Below are positions 54,128-62,253 of a stretch of DNA of 64,000 bases, piece by piece. The translations under genes and the position numbers were made by a program. The notes beneath the pieces are model-generated. The model made no database searches. It had not been told where the DNA came from and was given only the letters and a program-made list of their open reading frames with translations. Positions within the stretch are counted from its first letter, which is position 1, and every line of letters begins with the position of its first letter. The DNA is taken from the NCBI RefSeq assembly GCF_001613445.1, contig NZ_BDCJ01000019.1:62001-126000 (forward strand), written 5' to 3'. This DNA is from Nocardia grenadensis NBRC 108939 (GTDB taxonomy: Bacteria > Actinomycetota > Actinomycetes > Mycobacteriales > Mycobacteriaceae).

Positions 54128-54730
54128 ATGCCCGGCTCCGACGACGCCCGTGTGGTGCTGGTCCGCCACGGTGAGACCGATTGGTCGGTGCGACACCGTC
54201 ACACCGGCCGCACGGACCTACCGCTGACCGATACCGGCACCCGGCAGGCCACCGCGGCCGGCCGGGTGCTGTCCACGCTGCGGTTGCGTGATCCGCTGGT
54301 CTACGTCAGTCCCCGCCTACGCGCCCGGCGCACCGCCGAATTGGCCGGGCTACCCGACCCGCGGATCGATCCCGACCTCGCAGAATGGGACTACGGCGAC
54401 TACGAGGGCCGCACCACCGCCGAGATTCGCACCCGGAATCCCGGCTGGACGGTGTGGACCGGCACGATCCCCGGTGGCGAATCCGCCGAGCAGGTCGGCA
54501 CCCGCGCCGACCGGGTGCTGCACCGGGCGGCCGCCGCCCTCGGTACCCGGGATGTGGTCCTGGTCGGGCACGGGCATTTCTCCCGGGCCCTGATCGCCCG
54601 CTGGCTGGGGTTCGAGGTCCGGGAGGGACGCCGATTCGCGCTCACCACCGCCGCGGTGAGCGTCCTGGGCCACGAACACGAGGACCCCACGTTATGGGCA
54701 CACAATCTGCGCGCCGGCACCCTCGAATGA
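54128..54730 (+). CDS. histidine phosphatase superfamily protein
   Basis: The protein has 200 residues from ATG 54128; upstream ATGs at 54116 and 54119 are near. The catalytic motif is LVRHGETDWSVRHRHTGRTD (phospho-His in RHG), then SPRLRARRTAEL, DLAEWDYGDYEG and VLVGHGHFSRALIARWLG. The architecture matches small acid phosphatases formerly called phosphoglycerate mutases (Rv3214 type). The substrate is uncertain. Confidence 0.92.
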   Translation: MPGSDDARVVLVRHGETDWSVRHRHTGRTDLPLTDTGTRQATAAGRVLSTLRLRDPLVYVSPRLRARRTAELAGLPDPRIDPDLAEWDYGDYEGRTTAEIRTRNPGWTVWTGTIPGGESAEQVGTRADRVLHRAAAALGTRDVVLVGHGHFSRALIARWLGFEVREGRRFALTTAAVSVLGHEHEDPTLWAHNLRAGTLE

Positions 54731-54804
54731 TCCCGCGCGGGCGGCCCGACCGGCACACCTCCCATCCGGGCTCCGGCCCCCGACCAGACAAGGATTCCGC
54801 GCCA

Positions 54805-55311
54805 GTGACCTCCGCCCCGCTCATCCGCCGCGCCGCACCCGCCGACGTACCCGCCCTCGTCGATCTGGTGTACGGCCTGGCCGAATACGAGAAAGCCCGG
54901 GACGAATGCACGCTCACGGCCGAACAACTGCACGCCGCGCTGTTCGGTCCCGAGCCCGTGGTTTTCGCCCATGTGGCGCTGCTGGACGGTGTGGTCAGCG
55001 GCTGCGCCATCTGGTTCCGCAACTTCTCCACCTGGGACGGCGTGCACGGGATATATCTCGAGGATCTGTACGTAACCCCCGCGGCCCGCGGTAGCGGTCT
55101 CGGCCGGGCGCTGCTCGCGGCGCTCGCCCAGGAGGCGCGGACCCACGGCTACAGCAGGGTGAGCTGGTCGGTGCTCACCTGGAACTCGCCCTCGATCGGG
55201 TTCTACGAATCACTCGGCGCGCGCGTCCAGGACGAGTGGGTGGGCTACCGGCTCTCCGGCGAAGCTCTCACCGCCCTGGCCGAGACGTCGCAGACCGCCG
55301 CGACGGAGTGA
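54805..55311 (+). CDS. GNAT family N-acetyltransferase
   Basis: The protein has 168 residues from GTG 54805. The GNAT acetyl-CoA loop is LYVTPAARGSGLGRALLAAL (about 88-107). It is preceded by YGLAEYEKARDECTLTAEQL and followed by WNSPSIGFYESLGARV. This order matches diamine/spermidine acetyltransferase-like GNATs of about 165 residues. The acceptor is not known. It follows the phosphatase by 74 bp. Confidence 0.9.
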   Translation: MTSAPLIRRAAPADVPALVDLVYGLAEYEKARDECTLTAEQLHAALFGPEPVVFAHVALLDGVVSGCAIWFRNFSTWDGVHGIYLEDLYVTPAARGSGLGRALLAALAQEARTHGYSRVSWSVLTWNSPSIGFYESLGARVQDEWVGYRLSGEALTALAETSQTAATE

Positions 55312-55324
55312 AGCGCGGCGCCGG

Positions 55325-55744
55325 TCATTCCTCGCCGGTCACCCCGTACTCCTGCGCCGCCCAGCGCGAGCTCGGCGGCGCGAACAACAGGCCCAGCGCG
55401 CCCAGCGCCACCACTCCCAGCACGGTCCCGTACAGCGGCTGCCCCGACCCGAACAGCAGCGACCACACCACCGGCAACAGCAGCAGCTGGGTGATCACCG
55501 CGATCGCCCGCCCCCAGCGCTGCCCGAACAGCAGGCCGATCCCGGAAGCCAGCACCGCGCCACCCAGAATCCCGAACCACATGGCCGTGCCGTAGCCGCT
55601 GATCTCGTCCTCCCGGTGCCCCAGCAGCGCCCGCACGATCAGCACCGCCGCCACGGTTACCGCGACCGCGCCTTCCAGCGTCACCAACCCCCCGGCGCCA
55701 CGGACCGTCCCGGGCACACCACCGACGTCTTTTCGCTCGACCAC
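55325..55744 (-). CDS. small four-helix membrane protein (Rv3217c type)
   Basis: The protein has 139 residues with four membrane helices: GAVAVTVAAVLIVRALLG, MWFGILGGAVLASGIGLLFG, AIAVITQLLLLPVVWSLLFG and YGTVLGVVALGALGLLF. No conserved catalytic residues. The function is unknown. The position between the GNAT and DAG-kinase genes and convergent orientation match Rv3217c. Confidence 0.82.
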   Translation of the reverse strand: MVERKDVGGVPGTVRGAGGLVTLEGAVAVTVAAVLIVRALLGHREDEISGYGTAMWFGILGGAVLASGIGLLFGQRWGRAIAVITQLLLLPVVWSLLFGSGQPLYGTVLGVVALGALGLLFAPPSSRWAAQEYGVTGEE

Positions 55745-55846
55745 CCGGCCAGCTTAGGTGGACACACTCCCAACCCCCACCCGCAGCGTCACGTGATCGA
55801 TACCTCCTCCGGCCGGACCGTCCATTCATTCCATTAAGGTGCGTAG

Positions 55847-56794
55847 GTGCGGACGTTGTTGATCGTCAACCCCAATGCGACCTCTACCACGGCGGCCACG
55901 CGAGATCTGCTCGCGCACGCGCTCGAGAGCCGGACCCAGCTGACGGTGGCGCACACCCAGCATCGTGGACATGCCGCGGAGTTGGCGCAGTGGGCGGCGA
56001 CCAATGAGATGGATCTGATCGTGGTGCACGGCGGGGACGGGACGGTCAACGAGACCATCAACGGTTTCGTCCCGCTGCCGCAGGTGGACGACGGGCAGGT
56101 GTGGCGGCCGCGGCTCGGCATAATTCCCGGTGGTTCGGCCAATGTGTTCGCGCGGTCCCTCGATATCCGGCCGGACCCGGTGGCGGCCACCAACCAGTTG
56201 ATCGATCTGCTCAAGGCCGGTGACGCCGATCGCCGAATCGGGTTGGGGCTCACCGATGATCGCTGGTTCTGCTTCAGTGCGGGCGTCGGTTTGGACGCCG
56301 ATGTGTGTGCCGCGATCGATACCGCTCGGGCCAAGGGGCATGCCGCGACCCCGGCACGTTATGTGCGCACGACCGTCCGTCAATTCTTCCGCGTCAAACA
56401 GGACCGGCCCGAAGTCACGGTGCACGTTCCCGGACACGAACCTGTTTCCGGTGTTCATTACGCCTTTGTGACCAATACCAGTCCCTGGACTTATCTGAAC
56501 GCCACTCCGGTGTGTACCAATCCGGGTACCCGGTTCGAAACCGGACTCGGTGTGTTCGCCGTGCGAACCATGGCGTTACTGCCTACACTGCGCCTGGCGA
56601 CACAACTGCTGTCGCCGCACTCCGAGCCGAAGTCACGGAAATTGTTCCGTGACGACGACGTCCCGTCGGTGCGCATCACCAGCGCCGATCCCATCGGTCT
56701 GCAAATCGACGGCGACTTCATCGGTGAACGTGACGTGGTGGATTTCACCGCTGTGCCCAACGTCCTGGACGTGGTCGCCCCGCGGCCGGTTTGA
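55847..56794 (+). CDS. diacylglycerol kinase-like lipid kinase
   Basis: The protein has 315 residues from GTG 55847. The N-terminal DAGK catalytic domain has LLIVNPNATSTTAATRDLL, the nucleotide motif VVHGGDGTVNETINGF, and GIIPGGSANVFARSLDI. The C-terminal part shows the lipid-kinase beta-sandwich end IGLQIDGDFIG. It would phosphorylate diacylglycerol, sphingoid or related lipids at the membrane, using ATP. The exact lipid is not known. Confidence 0.92.
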   Translation: MRTLLIVNPNATSTTAATRDLLAHALESRTQLTVAHTQHRGHAAELAQWAATNEMDLIVVHGGDGTVNETINGFVPLPQVDDGQVWRPRLGIIPGGSANVFARSLDIRPDPVAATNQLIDLLKAGDADRRIGLGLTDDRWFCFSAGVGLDADVCAAIDTARAKGHAATPARYVRTTVRQFFRVKQDRPEVTVHVPGHEPVSGVHYAFVTNTSPWTYLNATPVCTNPGTRFETGLGVFAVRTMALLPTLRLATQLLSPHSEPKSRKLFRDDDVPSVRITSADPIGLQIDGDFIGERDVVDFTAVPNVLDVVAPRPV

Positions 56795-56939
56795 ACTGAC
56801 GCATTCGGGAAATACATCTCGTTGTGCTGCAGAAACCGGCGTAGGCGAGTACAAAGGACTGCGGCAGGTCCCCGATGCGGGACTTCAGTGCGTGAGCTTC
56901 CCCACGGTGCATCGGATACCTATTGACATCTACGGTGTT

Positions 56940-56955
56940 CGTGAAAGCATTCACA
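56940..56955. promoter_or_regulatory. CRP/Cmr-like operator upstream of whiB1
   Basis: The core GTGAAAGCATTCAC (56941-56954) is an exact GTGA-N6-TCAC match. It lies about 95 bp before the whiB1 start and just downstream of TTGACA (56923-56928), a possible -35. CRP is known to regulate whiB1 in M. tuberculosis; here it is inferred. Confidence 0.65.
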
Positions 56956-57048
56956 AGCAACCGTGCGGAAACATTCAGTTCGCACAAGTGAACGACCCAC
57001 CAACCGAATCGGCGCCCGGTAGCGGCGCCCTACTAAGGAGCAGAAGGA

Positions 57049-57303
57049 ATGGACTGGCGCCATAAGGCCATCTGTCGCGACGAGGACCCTGAACTGTTTT
57101 TCCCGGTGGGCAACAGTGGTCCTGCGCTCGCGCAGATTGCCGATGCCAAGCTGGTCTGCGCTCGCTGCCCTGTGACCGCCGAATGCCTCTCCTGGGCTCT
57201 GGGATCCGGGCAGGACGCCGGCGTATGGGGCGGAATGAGTGAAGACGAGCGGCGTGCGCTCAAGCGCCGCAATGCGCGCACCCGCACTCGGACCGCCGTC
57301 TAG
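57049..57303 (+). CDS. whiB1: WhiB1 iron-sulfur transcription factor
   Basis: The protein has 84 residues, the standard WhiB1 length. Cluster ligands are Cys9, Cys37, Cys40 and Cys46 (CARCPVTAEC). The turn GVWGGMSEDERRALKRR and basic tail TRTRTAV follow. WhiB1 is a nitric-oxide-sensitive [4Fe-4S] protein that binds SigA and is essential in mycobacteria. A ribosome site AAGGAGCAGAAGG precedes the ATG. A CRP-like site lies upstream and a strong terminator downstream. Confidence 0.96.
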   Translation: MDWRHKAICRDEDPELFFPVGNSGPALAQIADAKLVCARCPVTAECLSWALGSGQDAGVWGGMSEDERRALKRRNARTRTRTAV

Positions 57304-57353
57304 AGCGCAGGGAAGCGATTACCGGACCCGGCCCGGTCCGGAGAGTCGCGAGT

Positions 57354-57392
57354 GCCCGGCACCAGCATTCTGGTGCCGGGCTGAATCTTTTC
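57354..57392 (+). terminator. whiB1 terminator
   Basis: GCCCGGCACCAG (57354-57365) pairs perfectly with CTGGTGCCGGGC (57370-57381). It has a 4-nt loop and is followed by TGAATCTTTTC. Confidence 0.88.
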
Positions 57393-57513
57393 TACGGTCC
57401 GTCGGCACGGGCACGAGACTTTACCGGAATACAGCCCCGGAAATTCCCGAGTGTTTTCCACCACAGGCGATCCCGAGCGTGCATAATTGATACCGGCGAG
57501 TTTCCGTCGGGTA

Positions 57514-59028
57514 TCAGCGTGCCGAACGGCGCCCCAGCGGCACACGCAGTACCGCGTCGGTGCCGATATCGGACCCCGGATGCAGGCCGATGGTGCCACC
57601 CAACTCCGCCGTGACCAGCGTGCGCACGATCTGCAGGCCGAGACTGTCCGAGGACTGCAGGCTGAATCCTTCCGGCAGGCCCCGCCCGTCATCGCTGATG
57701 ATCACGTCCAGCCAGCGTGCCGAACGCTCCGCGCGGATGGTCACCGTACCGTTCTGCCCGCCGTCGAAGGCGTGCTCGATGGCGTTCTGCACCAATTCGG
57801 TGAGCACCATGACCAGCGGCGTGGCCCGCTCCGCGGAGAAGACGCCCAGAGAACCGGCGCGGCGCACCGTGATCCGGGCCGTGTGCACCGTGGCGACATC
57901 CGCCATGATCGGCAACAGCCGGTCCACGACCTCATCCAGATCGACTTCCTCGTCGACGGACATGGACAGCATCTCGTGCACCGACGCGATGGAGGTCACC
58001 CGGCGCACCGATTCGGTGAGCGCCCCCCGCGCCTCCTCGTTCTCGGTACGCCGGGCCTGTAGCCGCAAGAGCGCGGCCACCGTCTGCAGATTGTTCTTCA
58101 CCCGGTGGTGGATCTCGCGGATGGTGGCGTCCTTGCTGAGCAACGCCCGGTCCCGGCGTTTGACCTCGGTGACATCGCGGACCAGCACCGCCGCCCCCGC
58201 CAGTTGCCCGTGCGGCCGCAACACCAGGGTGCGCAGCAGCACGGTCGCCCCCCGCGCCTCCACCTCCATCCGGCGCCCGGTACGACCCGCCAGCGCGGCC
58301 TGGATATCCCCCACTACCTCCTGCGCGTCGAACGGGTCGGTGACCAGCGACCGAGTGGTGACAGCCAGATCCTGGCCCGCCAGATCGGCCTGCAACCCCA
58401 TGCGGTGATACGCCGAAAGCGCGTTCGGGCTGGCGTAGGTGACGATCCCCTCGGTATCGAGCCGGATGAACCCGTCGCCCGCCCGCGGGCTGGAATGGGT
58501 GGCAGCCCGGTCCTCCGTGGTCGGGAACGTTCCGTCGGCGATCATCTGGCACAGATCATCGGCGCAGGCGACATAGGCGATCTCGAGCCCACTGCGCACC
58601 CGCGACCGCTGCCGGTCGGTATCCCGGCTGAGCACCGCGATCACATCGTCACCGCACCGCACCGGAATCGCCTCCCGGATCGCGTGCACCGGATGCGGGT
58701 GGTAGACCCCCTGCGCCTCCCCCTCGGTATCGGTGCGCACGATCTCCCCGCGGGTGAGCGCCTCGAACACCTGCGAATGCTCGGAATACCGGGCTGTGGT
58801 CCCGACCAGATCCTCCAGATGCACCGTCGGCGCGGTGGTCGGCCGACACTGGGCGACACATACGATATCGGCGCCGTCGTCGACCGGCCCCGCCCCCACC
58901 CACAGCAACAGATCCGAAAACGACAGGTCGGCGAGCAACTGCCAGTCCCCGACCACCCGCTGCAGATGATCCACTCCCGCCCCGGGCAGATCGGTGTGCT
59001 CGGCCAGCAGATCACTCAGTGTCGACAT
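57514..59028 (-). CDS. pdtaS: sensor histidine kinase PdtaS
   Basis: The protein has 504 residues. GAF-like (about 1-150) and PAS-like (about 180-290, FIRLDTEGIVTYASPNALSAY) domains precede a HisKA_2-type kinase domain. The H-box is REIHHRVKNNLQTVAALLRLQARR (His about residue 306). The ATPase has ELVQNAIEHAF, ISDDGRGLPEGF and LGLQIVRTLV. There are no membrane helices, so it is a soluble sensor. PdtaS phosphorylates the antiterminator-type regulator PdtaR and senses c-di-GMP or metals/NO in M. tuberculosis; the partner is not in this window. Confidence 0.94.
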   Translation of the reverse strand: MSTLSDLLAEHTDLPGAGVDHLQRVVGDWQLLADLSFSDLLLWVGAGPVDDGADIVCVAQCRPTTAPTVHLEDLVGTTARYSEHSQVFEALTRGEIVRTDTEGEAQGVYHPHPVHAIREAIPVRCGDDVIAVLSRDTDRQRSRVRSGLEIAYVACADDLCQMIADGTFPTTEDRAATHSSPRAGDGFIRLDTEGIVTYASPNALSAYHRMGLQADLAGQDLAVTTRSLVTDPFDAQEVVGDIQAALAGRTGRRMEVEARGATVLLRTLVLRPHGQLAGAAVLVRDVTEVKRRDRALLSKDATIREIHHRVKNNLQTVAALLRLQARRTENEEARGALTESVRRVTSIASVHEMLSMSVDEEVDLDEVVDRLLPIMADVATVHTARITVRRAGSLGVFSAERATPLVMVLTELVQNAIEHAFDGGQNGTVTIRAERSARWLDVIISDDGRGLPEGFSLQSSDSLGLQIVRTLVTAELGGTIGLHPGSDIGTDAVLRVPLGRRSAR

Positions 59029-59035
59029 ACTGTAA

Positions 59036-59135
59036 TTCTGGCGCGCCTTCGGCGCGCGGGGTTGAGACCCCCTTGGTCTTGCCGTTCAGGCCTCGAGACT
59101 CGCGCTTCGCGCATGCGCTTCGAGGCCTGAACGGC
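59036..59135. repeat. palindromic intergenic element, second locus (left part)
   Basis: From 59036 the sequence CTGTAATTCTGGCGCGCCTT leads into CGGGGTTGAGACCCCCTTGG, closely matching the core at 8852-8900. It is followed by a perfect 16-bp inverted repeat (59081-59096 with 59120-59135). Confidence 0.65.
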
Positions 59136-59399
59136 GAGACGGGCCTCAACCCTTTCAGGGCCTCGCTGAACTCGGCACCGAGCGAGTGCCGCTGTGCGTG
59201 AAAGCGATCGGACGCCAGGTAGCCCGTGCGGTCGAGCCGGCCGTCGAATGCTGACGCAACCCGCATGTGTCGAGTTGTGCGAGACACAGGGTTGAGGCCC
59301 CTCCAGCCCGTTGGCCGAAGGTGATCAATGGTCGGCCTCTATAGACGATCCACCGCGCATCGCATGCGCCGAAAGCGCGAGTCCCGAGGGCCGAAACCG
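59136..59399. other. gene-free interval between repeats
   Basis: I see no gene. A further partial core, GGGTTGAGGCCCCTCCAG, occurs at about 59289-59306, so this 264-bp stretch seems built largely of degenerate element copies. Confidence 0.5.
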
Positions 59400-59452
59400 C
59401 GAGACCGAGGGGGCCTCGACCCCACGACGCCGCCGGCGCCAAGATCACTGCA
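59400..59452. repeat. palindromic intergenic element, second locus (right part, inverted)
   Basis: On the minus strand it reads GCAGTGATCTTGGCGCCGGC, then GGGGTCGAGGCCCCCTCGG. This parallels GCAGTGTTTTTGGCG and GGGGTTGAGGCCCCCTCGG of the element at 8845. Its GCAGTGATC end supplies the stop codon of the biotinyl-domain gene. Confidence 0.7.
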
Positions 59453-59660
59453 CCACGGCGATGAGGTCACCTTGCTGAAGAACCTGGCCCGGGGTGACCG
59501 CGATGGAGGCGACCTCGCCACCGACCTCGGTGATCACCGGGATCTCCATCTTCATGGATTCGAGCAGAACCAGGGTCTGGTCGATCGTCACCCGGTCCCC
59601 GACTGCGACCTCGACGGTGAGCACCGTGGACACCATCTCCGCCCGCACTTCTTCCGCCAT
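59445..59660 (-). CDS. biotin/lipoyl attachment domain protein (TB7.3 type)
   Basis: The protein has 71 residues from ATG 59660. It is a free-standing biotinyl domain: AEMVSTVLTVEVAVGDRV, the biotinylation motif ESMKMEIPV (Lys about 38) and GQVLQQGDLIAVVQ. Such proteins may carry biotin for an acyl-CoA carboxylase or decarboxylase encoded elsewhere. Its stop codon lies inside a repeat element. Confidence 0.9.
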   Translation of the reverse strand: MAEEVRAEMVSTVLTVEVAVGDRVTIDQTLVLLESMKMEIPVITEVGGEVASIAVTPGQVLQQGDLIAVVQ

Positions 59661-59805
59661 GACACCCCGTTCGGTAGGTTCGTTCCGGTATCGGGGCCCT
59701 GCCCGCTGTACCGCCGTCGGTACAGCCAACCACACATGGAAGAATGGCCGGGATCAACATGTACTCCCCGCAGTCGCGGGATATGTCCCCAGGAGGGAGC
59801 TACCT

Positions 59806-59880
59806 ATGGGTAAGCGTGGCCGCAAGAAGCGCAGCCGTAAGGGAAATGCCGCCAATCACGGCAAGCGTCCCAACGCCTGA
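59806..59880 (+). CDS. 50S ribosomal protein bL37
   Basis: The 24-codon gene starts at ATG 59806 with AGGAGGG 8 nt upstream. It begins MGKRGRKKRSRKG and ends ANHGKRPNA, matching the tiny basic ribosomal protein bL37 found in mycobacterial 50S subunits. It is too short for routine gene finding. A strong bidirectional terminator follows. Confidence 0.88.
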   Translation: MGKRGRKKRSRKGNAANHGKRPNA

Positions 59881-59906
59881 GCCGACCGGCCGAGGCCGGG
59901 CAACAG

Positions 59907-59951
59907 ACACCGAGCGGCCCGCACTTCGTCGAAGTGCGGGCCGCTCGGTGT
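59907..59951. terminator. bidirectional terminator between bL37 and rshA
   Basis: A perfect 21-bp stem (59907-59927 with 59931-59951) with a GTC loop lies between convergent genes. The stem ends ACACC/GGTGT and the plus strand continues TCGG. Confidence 0.82.
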
Positions 59952-59973
59952 TCGGGGCGTGGGCGGGCCGGTC

Positions 59974-60270
59974 TCAGGCCCGGTTCGGGTCGGCCGGGAG
60001 ATCGCCGGTCCGGAAGGTCACCGCCCGGATCTCCACGCCGAGCCGTTCGCGCAGCGAATCGGGGGCCTTCTCGCCGCCGCATTTGCGGTGCAGCATGCTC
60101 TTGATCTTCTCTTCGATGCCGTAGGCCTCGATACAGGGCGCGCAGTGGTCCATATGGTGCTGGAGCCGTTCGCGGGTGCGGTCGTCGCATTCGCCGTCGA
60201 GCATGAGCCAGACGTCGGCCAGTACCGCCGTGCAGTCGAGCTCCATATCGGGGTCGTGCTCGGTGCTCAC
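59974..60270 (-). CDS. rshA: mycothiol-system redox-sensing anti-sigma factor RshA
   Basis: The protein has 98 residues from GTG 60270, overlapping the sigH stop by 4 bp. The zinc-binding anti-sigma motif is HMDHCAPC (His39, Cys43, Cys46), with further Cys13, Cys28 and Cys64. RshA holds SigH inactive under reducing conditions; oxidation forms a disulfide and frees it. Translational coupling keeps the two at matched levels. Confidence 0.95.
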   Translation of the reverse strand: MSTEHDPDMELDCTAVLADVWLMLDGECDDRTRERLQHHMDHCAPCIEAYGIEEKIKSMLHRKCGGEKAPDSLRERLGVEIRAVTFRTGDLPADPNRA

Positions 60271-60953
60271 TGCTTGACCTCCTGGCGCACCGCCGCGGCG
60301 GTATCGGCATCGCCGGACTCGGACGCGGTGCGGTTGAACCCGCGTTCACGCGCCACATCGGCGAGCAAACCCTTCAGTTGTTTCCGTCCGCGATGCAAAC
60401 GGGACATCACCGTACCGATAGGAGTGCCCATGATGTCGGCGATTTCCTTGTACGGGAACCCTTCGACATCGGCGTAGTACACCGCCATCCGGAACTCCTC
60501 GGGCAGTTGCACGAGGGCGGCTTTGATGTCGTCGTCGGGAAGGGCGTCGAGGGCTTCGACCTCGGCCGAACGCAGACCGGTCGAACTGTGCTCGGCGGTG
60601 GCGGCGAGCTGCCAGTCGGTGATCTCGTCGGTGGGGTACTGCGCGGGCTGGCGCTGTTTCTTCCGATACGAGTTGATGTAGGTGTTCGTGAGGATCCGGT
60701 AGAGCCAGGCCCGCAGGTTGGTGCCCTCTTTGAAGGACTTGAATCCGGCATAGGCCTTGACGTAGGTCTCCTGGACCAGGTCTTCGGCATCGGCGGGGTT
60801 ACGCGTCATCCGCAGGGCAGCGCCGTAGAGCTGGTCCAGCATGGGTAGCGCGTCCCGCTCGAACCGCTGGGCCAGTTCGGCGTCGGTCTCCGGCTGCCCG
60901 GCAGGCCGCGCGTCGGCGCCGGTGTCGGTCGCCACGTCGTCCTCGCTCGTCAC
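60267..60953 (-). CDS. sigH: ECF RNA polymerase sigma factor SigH
   Basis: The protein has 228 residues from GTG 60953, with AAGGGA 5 nt upstream. Region 2 has LYGAALRMTRNPADAEDLVQ and AYAGFKSFKEGTNLRAWLYR. Region 4 has LPEEFRMAVYYADVEGFPYK and IMGTPIGTVMSRLHRGRKQL. SigH directs the thiol-oxidative and heat response. The frame stays open to 61079, allowing a longer form of 270 residues, as known for SigR in Streptomyces. A SigH-type promoter lies upstream at 61152-61178. Confidence 0.95.
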   Translation of the reverse strand: MTSEDDVATDTGADARPAGQPETDAELAQRFERDALPMLDQLYGAALRMTRNPADAEDLVQETYVKAYAGFKSFKEGTNLRAWLYRILTNTYINSYRKKQRQPAQYPTDEITDWQLAATAEHSSTGLRSAEVEALDALPDDDIKAALVQLPEEFRMAVYYADVEGFPYKEIADIMGTPIGTVMSRLHRGRKQLKGLLADVARERGFNRTASESGDADTAAAVRQEVKQ

Positions 60954-61151
60954 ACGTGTCCCTTCGATCGGCTTACCTGCCAAATCTACCGGGAGCGTGA
61001 ACTGCGGGAAGAACCGCGTGCGCGCCGAAGCCGGATCGTGGTGGACCGGGCGTGGTTCGACGAGAACGGGCACCGTCACTCCTTCACTCGTGCGCGGGGC
61101 CGCACCAGCGGAACCGTAGGTTCCGTCCGATGCGCTGTTTCTGCCGCGTAC

Positions 61152-61178
61152 AACTCACTGCGCCCGCGAAGTGTTCCC
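61152..61178 (-). promoter_or_regulatory. SigH-type autoregulatory promoter
   Basis: On the minus strand GGGAAC (61178-61173) is followed by exactly 18 bp and GTT (61154-61152), fitting the SigH/SigR consensus GGGAAT-N18-GTT. Transcripts would start near 61145, upstream of both possible sigH starts. Confidence 0.78.
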
Positions 61179-61237
61179 CGACCACGGGAAAGTGACCTCA
61201 CAGATCGGCTCGGCGCGGCCCGGGTAGGGTCCGACCC

Positions 61238-61729
61238 ATGGCAGCAGCCGCCACTCCGGCGATCCGGGCACTGGTCACCGCCGGTGCGGCCCACACCGTG
61301 CACAGCTACGACCACGACCCGCGCGCCGGAACCTACGGTGGTGAAGCGGTCGATGTGCTGGTCGCCCGGCTCGGTGTCGCCCCGGGACAGATCTTCAAGA
61401 CATTGGTGCTGGAGTTGTCCACCGGGGCGCTGGCGGTCGCGGTGCTGCCGGTTCCCGGCACGCTGTCGCCGAAGGCCGCGGCGGCGGCGCTGGGGGTGCC
61501 CAAGGCGGCGCTGGCCGACCGGGTCCGGGCCGAGCGCGGCACCGGTTACGTGCTGGGCGGTATCTCTCCGCTGGGACAGCGCAAACGCCATCCCACGGTG
61601 GTGGACGACTCCGCGCTCGGCTGGGATCGGGTGTTGTGCAGTGCGGGGCGGCGGGGCCTGGAGATCGAAGTCGCGCCCGCCGATCTGGTCCGGTTGACCG
61701 GCGCGGTCACCGCCCCGGTCACCGCCTGA
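61238..61729 (+). CDS. ybaK: Cys-tRNA(Pro) deacylase YbaK
   Basis: The protein has 163 residues from ATG 61238. YbaK/EbsC motifs: EAVDVLVARLGVAPGQIFKTLVL with the conserved catalytic lysine in FKTLV, AVLPVPGTLSPKAAAAALG, GYVLGGISPLGQRKRHPTVVD and VLCSAGRRGLEIEVAPADLV. It clears cysteine mis-attached to tRNA(Pro). It is divergent from sigH. The start region CCATGG is about 60 bp from the sigH promoter. Confidence 0.93.
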   Translation: MAAAATPAIRALVTAGAAHTVHSYDHDPRAGTYGGEAVDVLVARLGVAPGQIFKTLVLELSTGALAVAVLPVPGTLSPKAAAAALGVPKAALADRVRAERGTGYVLGGISPLGQRKRHPTVVDDSALGWDRVLCSAGRRGLEIEVAPADLVRLTGAVTAPVTA

Positions 61730-61852
61730 GAACCGGGCGCGGGCGCCTGATCGGCCCGCTCCCCGCGTGCCGAAGGGCAATTCAGCAGGTCAGGCCGGTT
61801 CGTATGCGTTACTTGGTACGTCCGATCGTCTGACCCGAGGATGTGATGCGAT

Positions 61853-62206
61853 ATGTCCCCGCGCAAATTCGTGCGCACCGTGTTCCTCGCCGTGTCCGCG
61901 GCCGTGGCCCTGTCCCTCGGCCCGGCGGTGCTGTCGGCGCCGGCGGCCCTGGCGGCGCCGGGTGAGTTCCCGTTCGACGGCCAGGGCGGTTCGAAGAGCG
62001 AATCGGAGAACCGCACCCCGGAGAACCGCGACCAGGAGAACCGCGCCCTGGAGAACGATCTCGGTAAGCGCGTCGAGGAGGCCGGCGAGCGCGCCGAGGA
62101 AGCCGGCGGCGGAATGGTGACCCAGGCCATCGATATGAGCGCCGATATGTTGAAATGCGGCCTGCATATCGCCACTCCGGCGATCGAGTGCCCCCTGAAC
62201 AGCTGA
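61853..62206 (+). CDS. small secreted protein with Glu/Asn-rich repeat
   Basis: The protein has 117 residues. The signal peptide (1 to about 35) is MSPRKFVRTVFLAVSAAVAL and ends near ALAAPGEF. The mature part has a degenerate repeat of the core ENR (SENRTPENRDQENRALEND) and an acidic helix (GKRVEEAGERAEEAGG). It ends in MLKCGLHIATPAIECPLNS, with two cysteines able to form a disulfide. No family is recognised. A terminator follows directly. Confidence 0.8.
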   Translation: MSPRKFVRTVFLAVSAAVALSLGPAVLSAPAALAAPGEFPFDGQGGSKSESENRTPENRDQENRALENDLGKRVEEAGERAEEAGGGMVTQAIDMSADMLKCGLHIATPAIECPLNS

Positions 62207-62210
62207 ACCC

Positions 62211-62250
62211 CGTATCCGCCCGGGGCGATTCGCCGTCCCGGGCGGATACG
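62211..62250. terminator. terminator between convergent genes
   Basis: A perfect 14-bp stem (62211-62224 with 62237-62250) encloses a 12-nt loop. It lies directly after the secreted-protein stop and before the convergent SRAP stop. Confidence 0.7.
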
Positions 62251-62253
62251 AGT

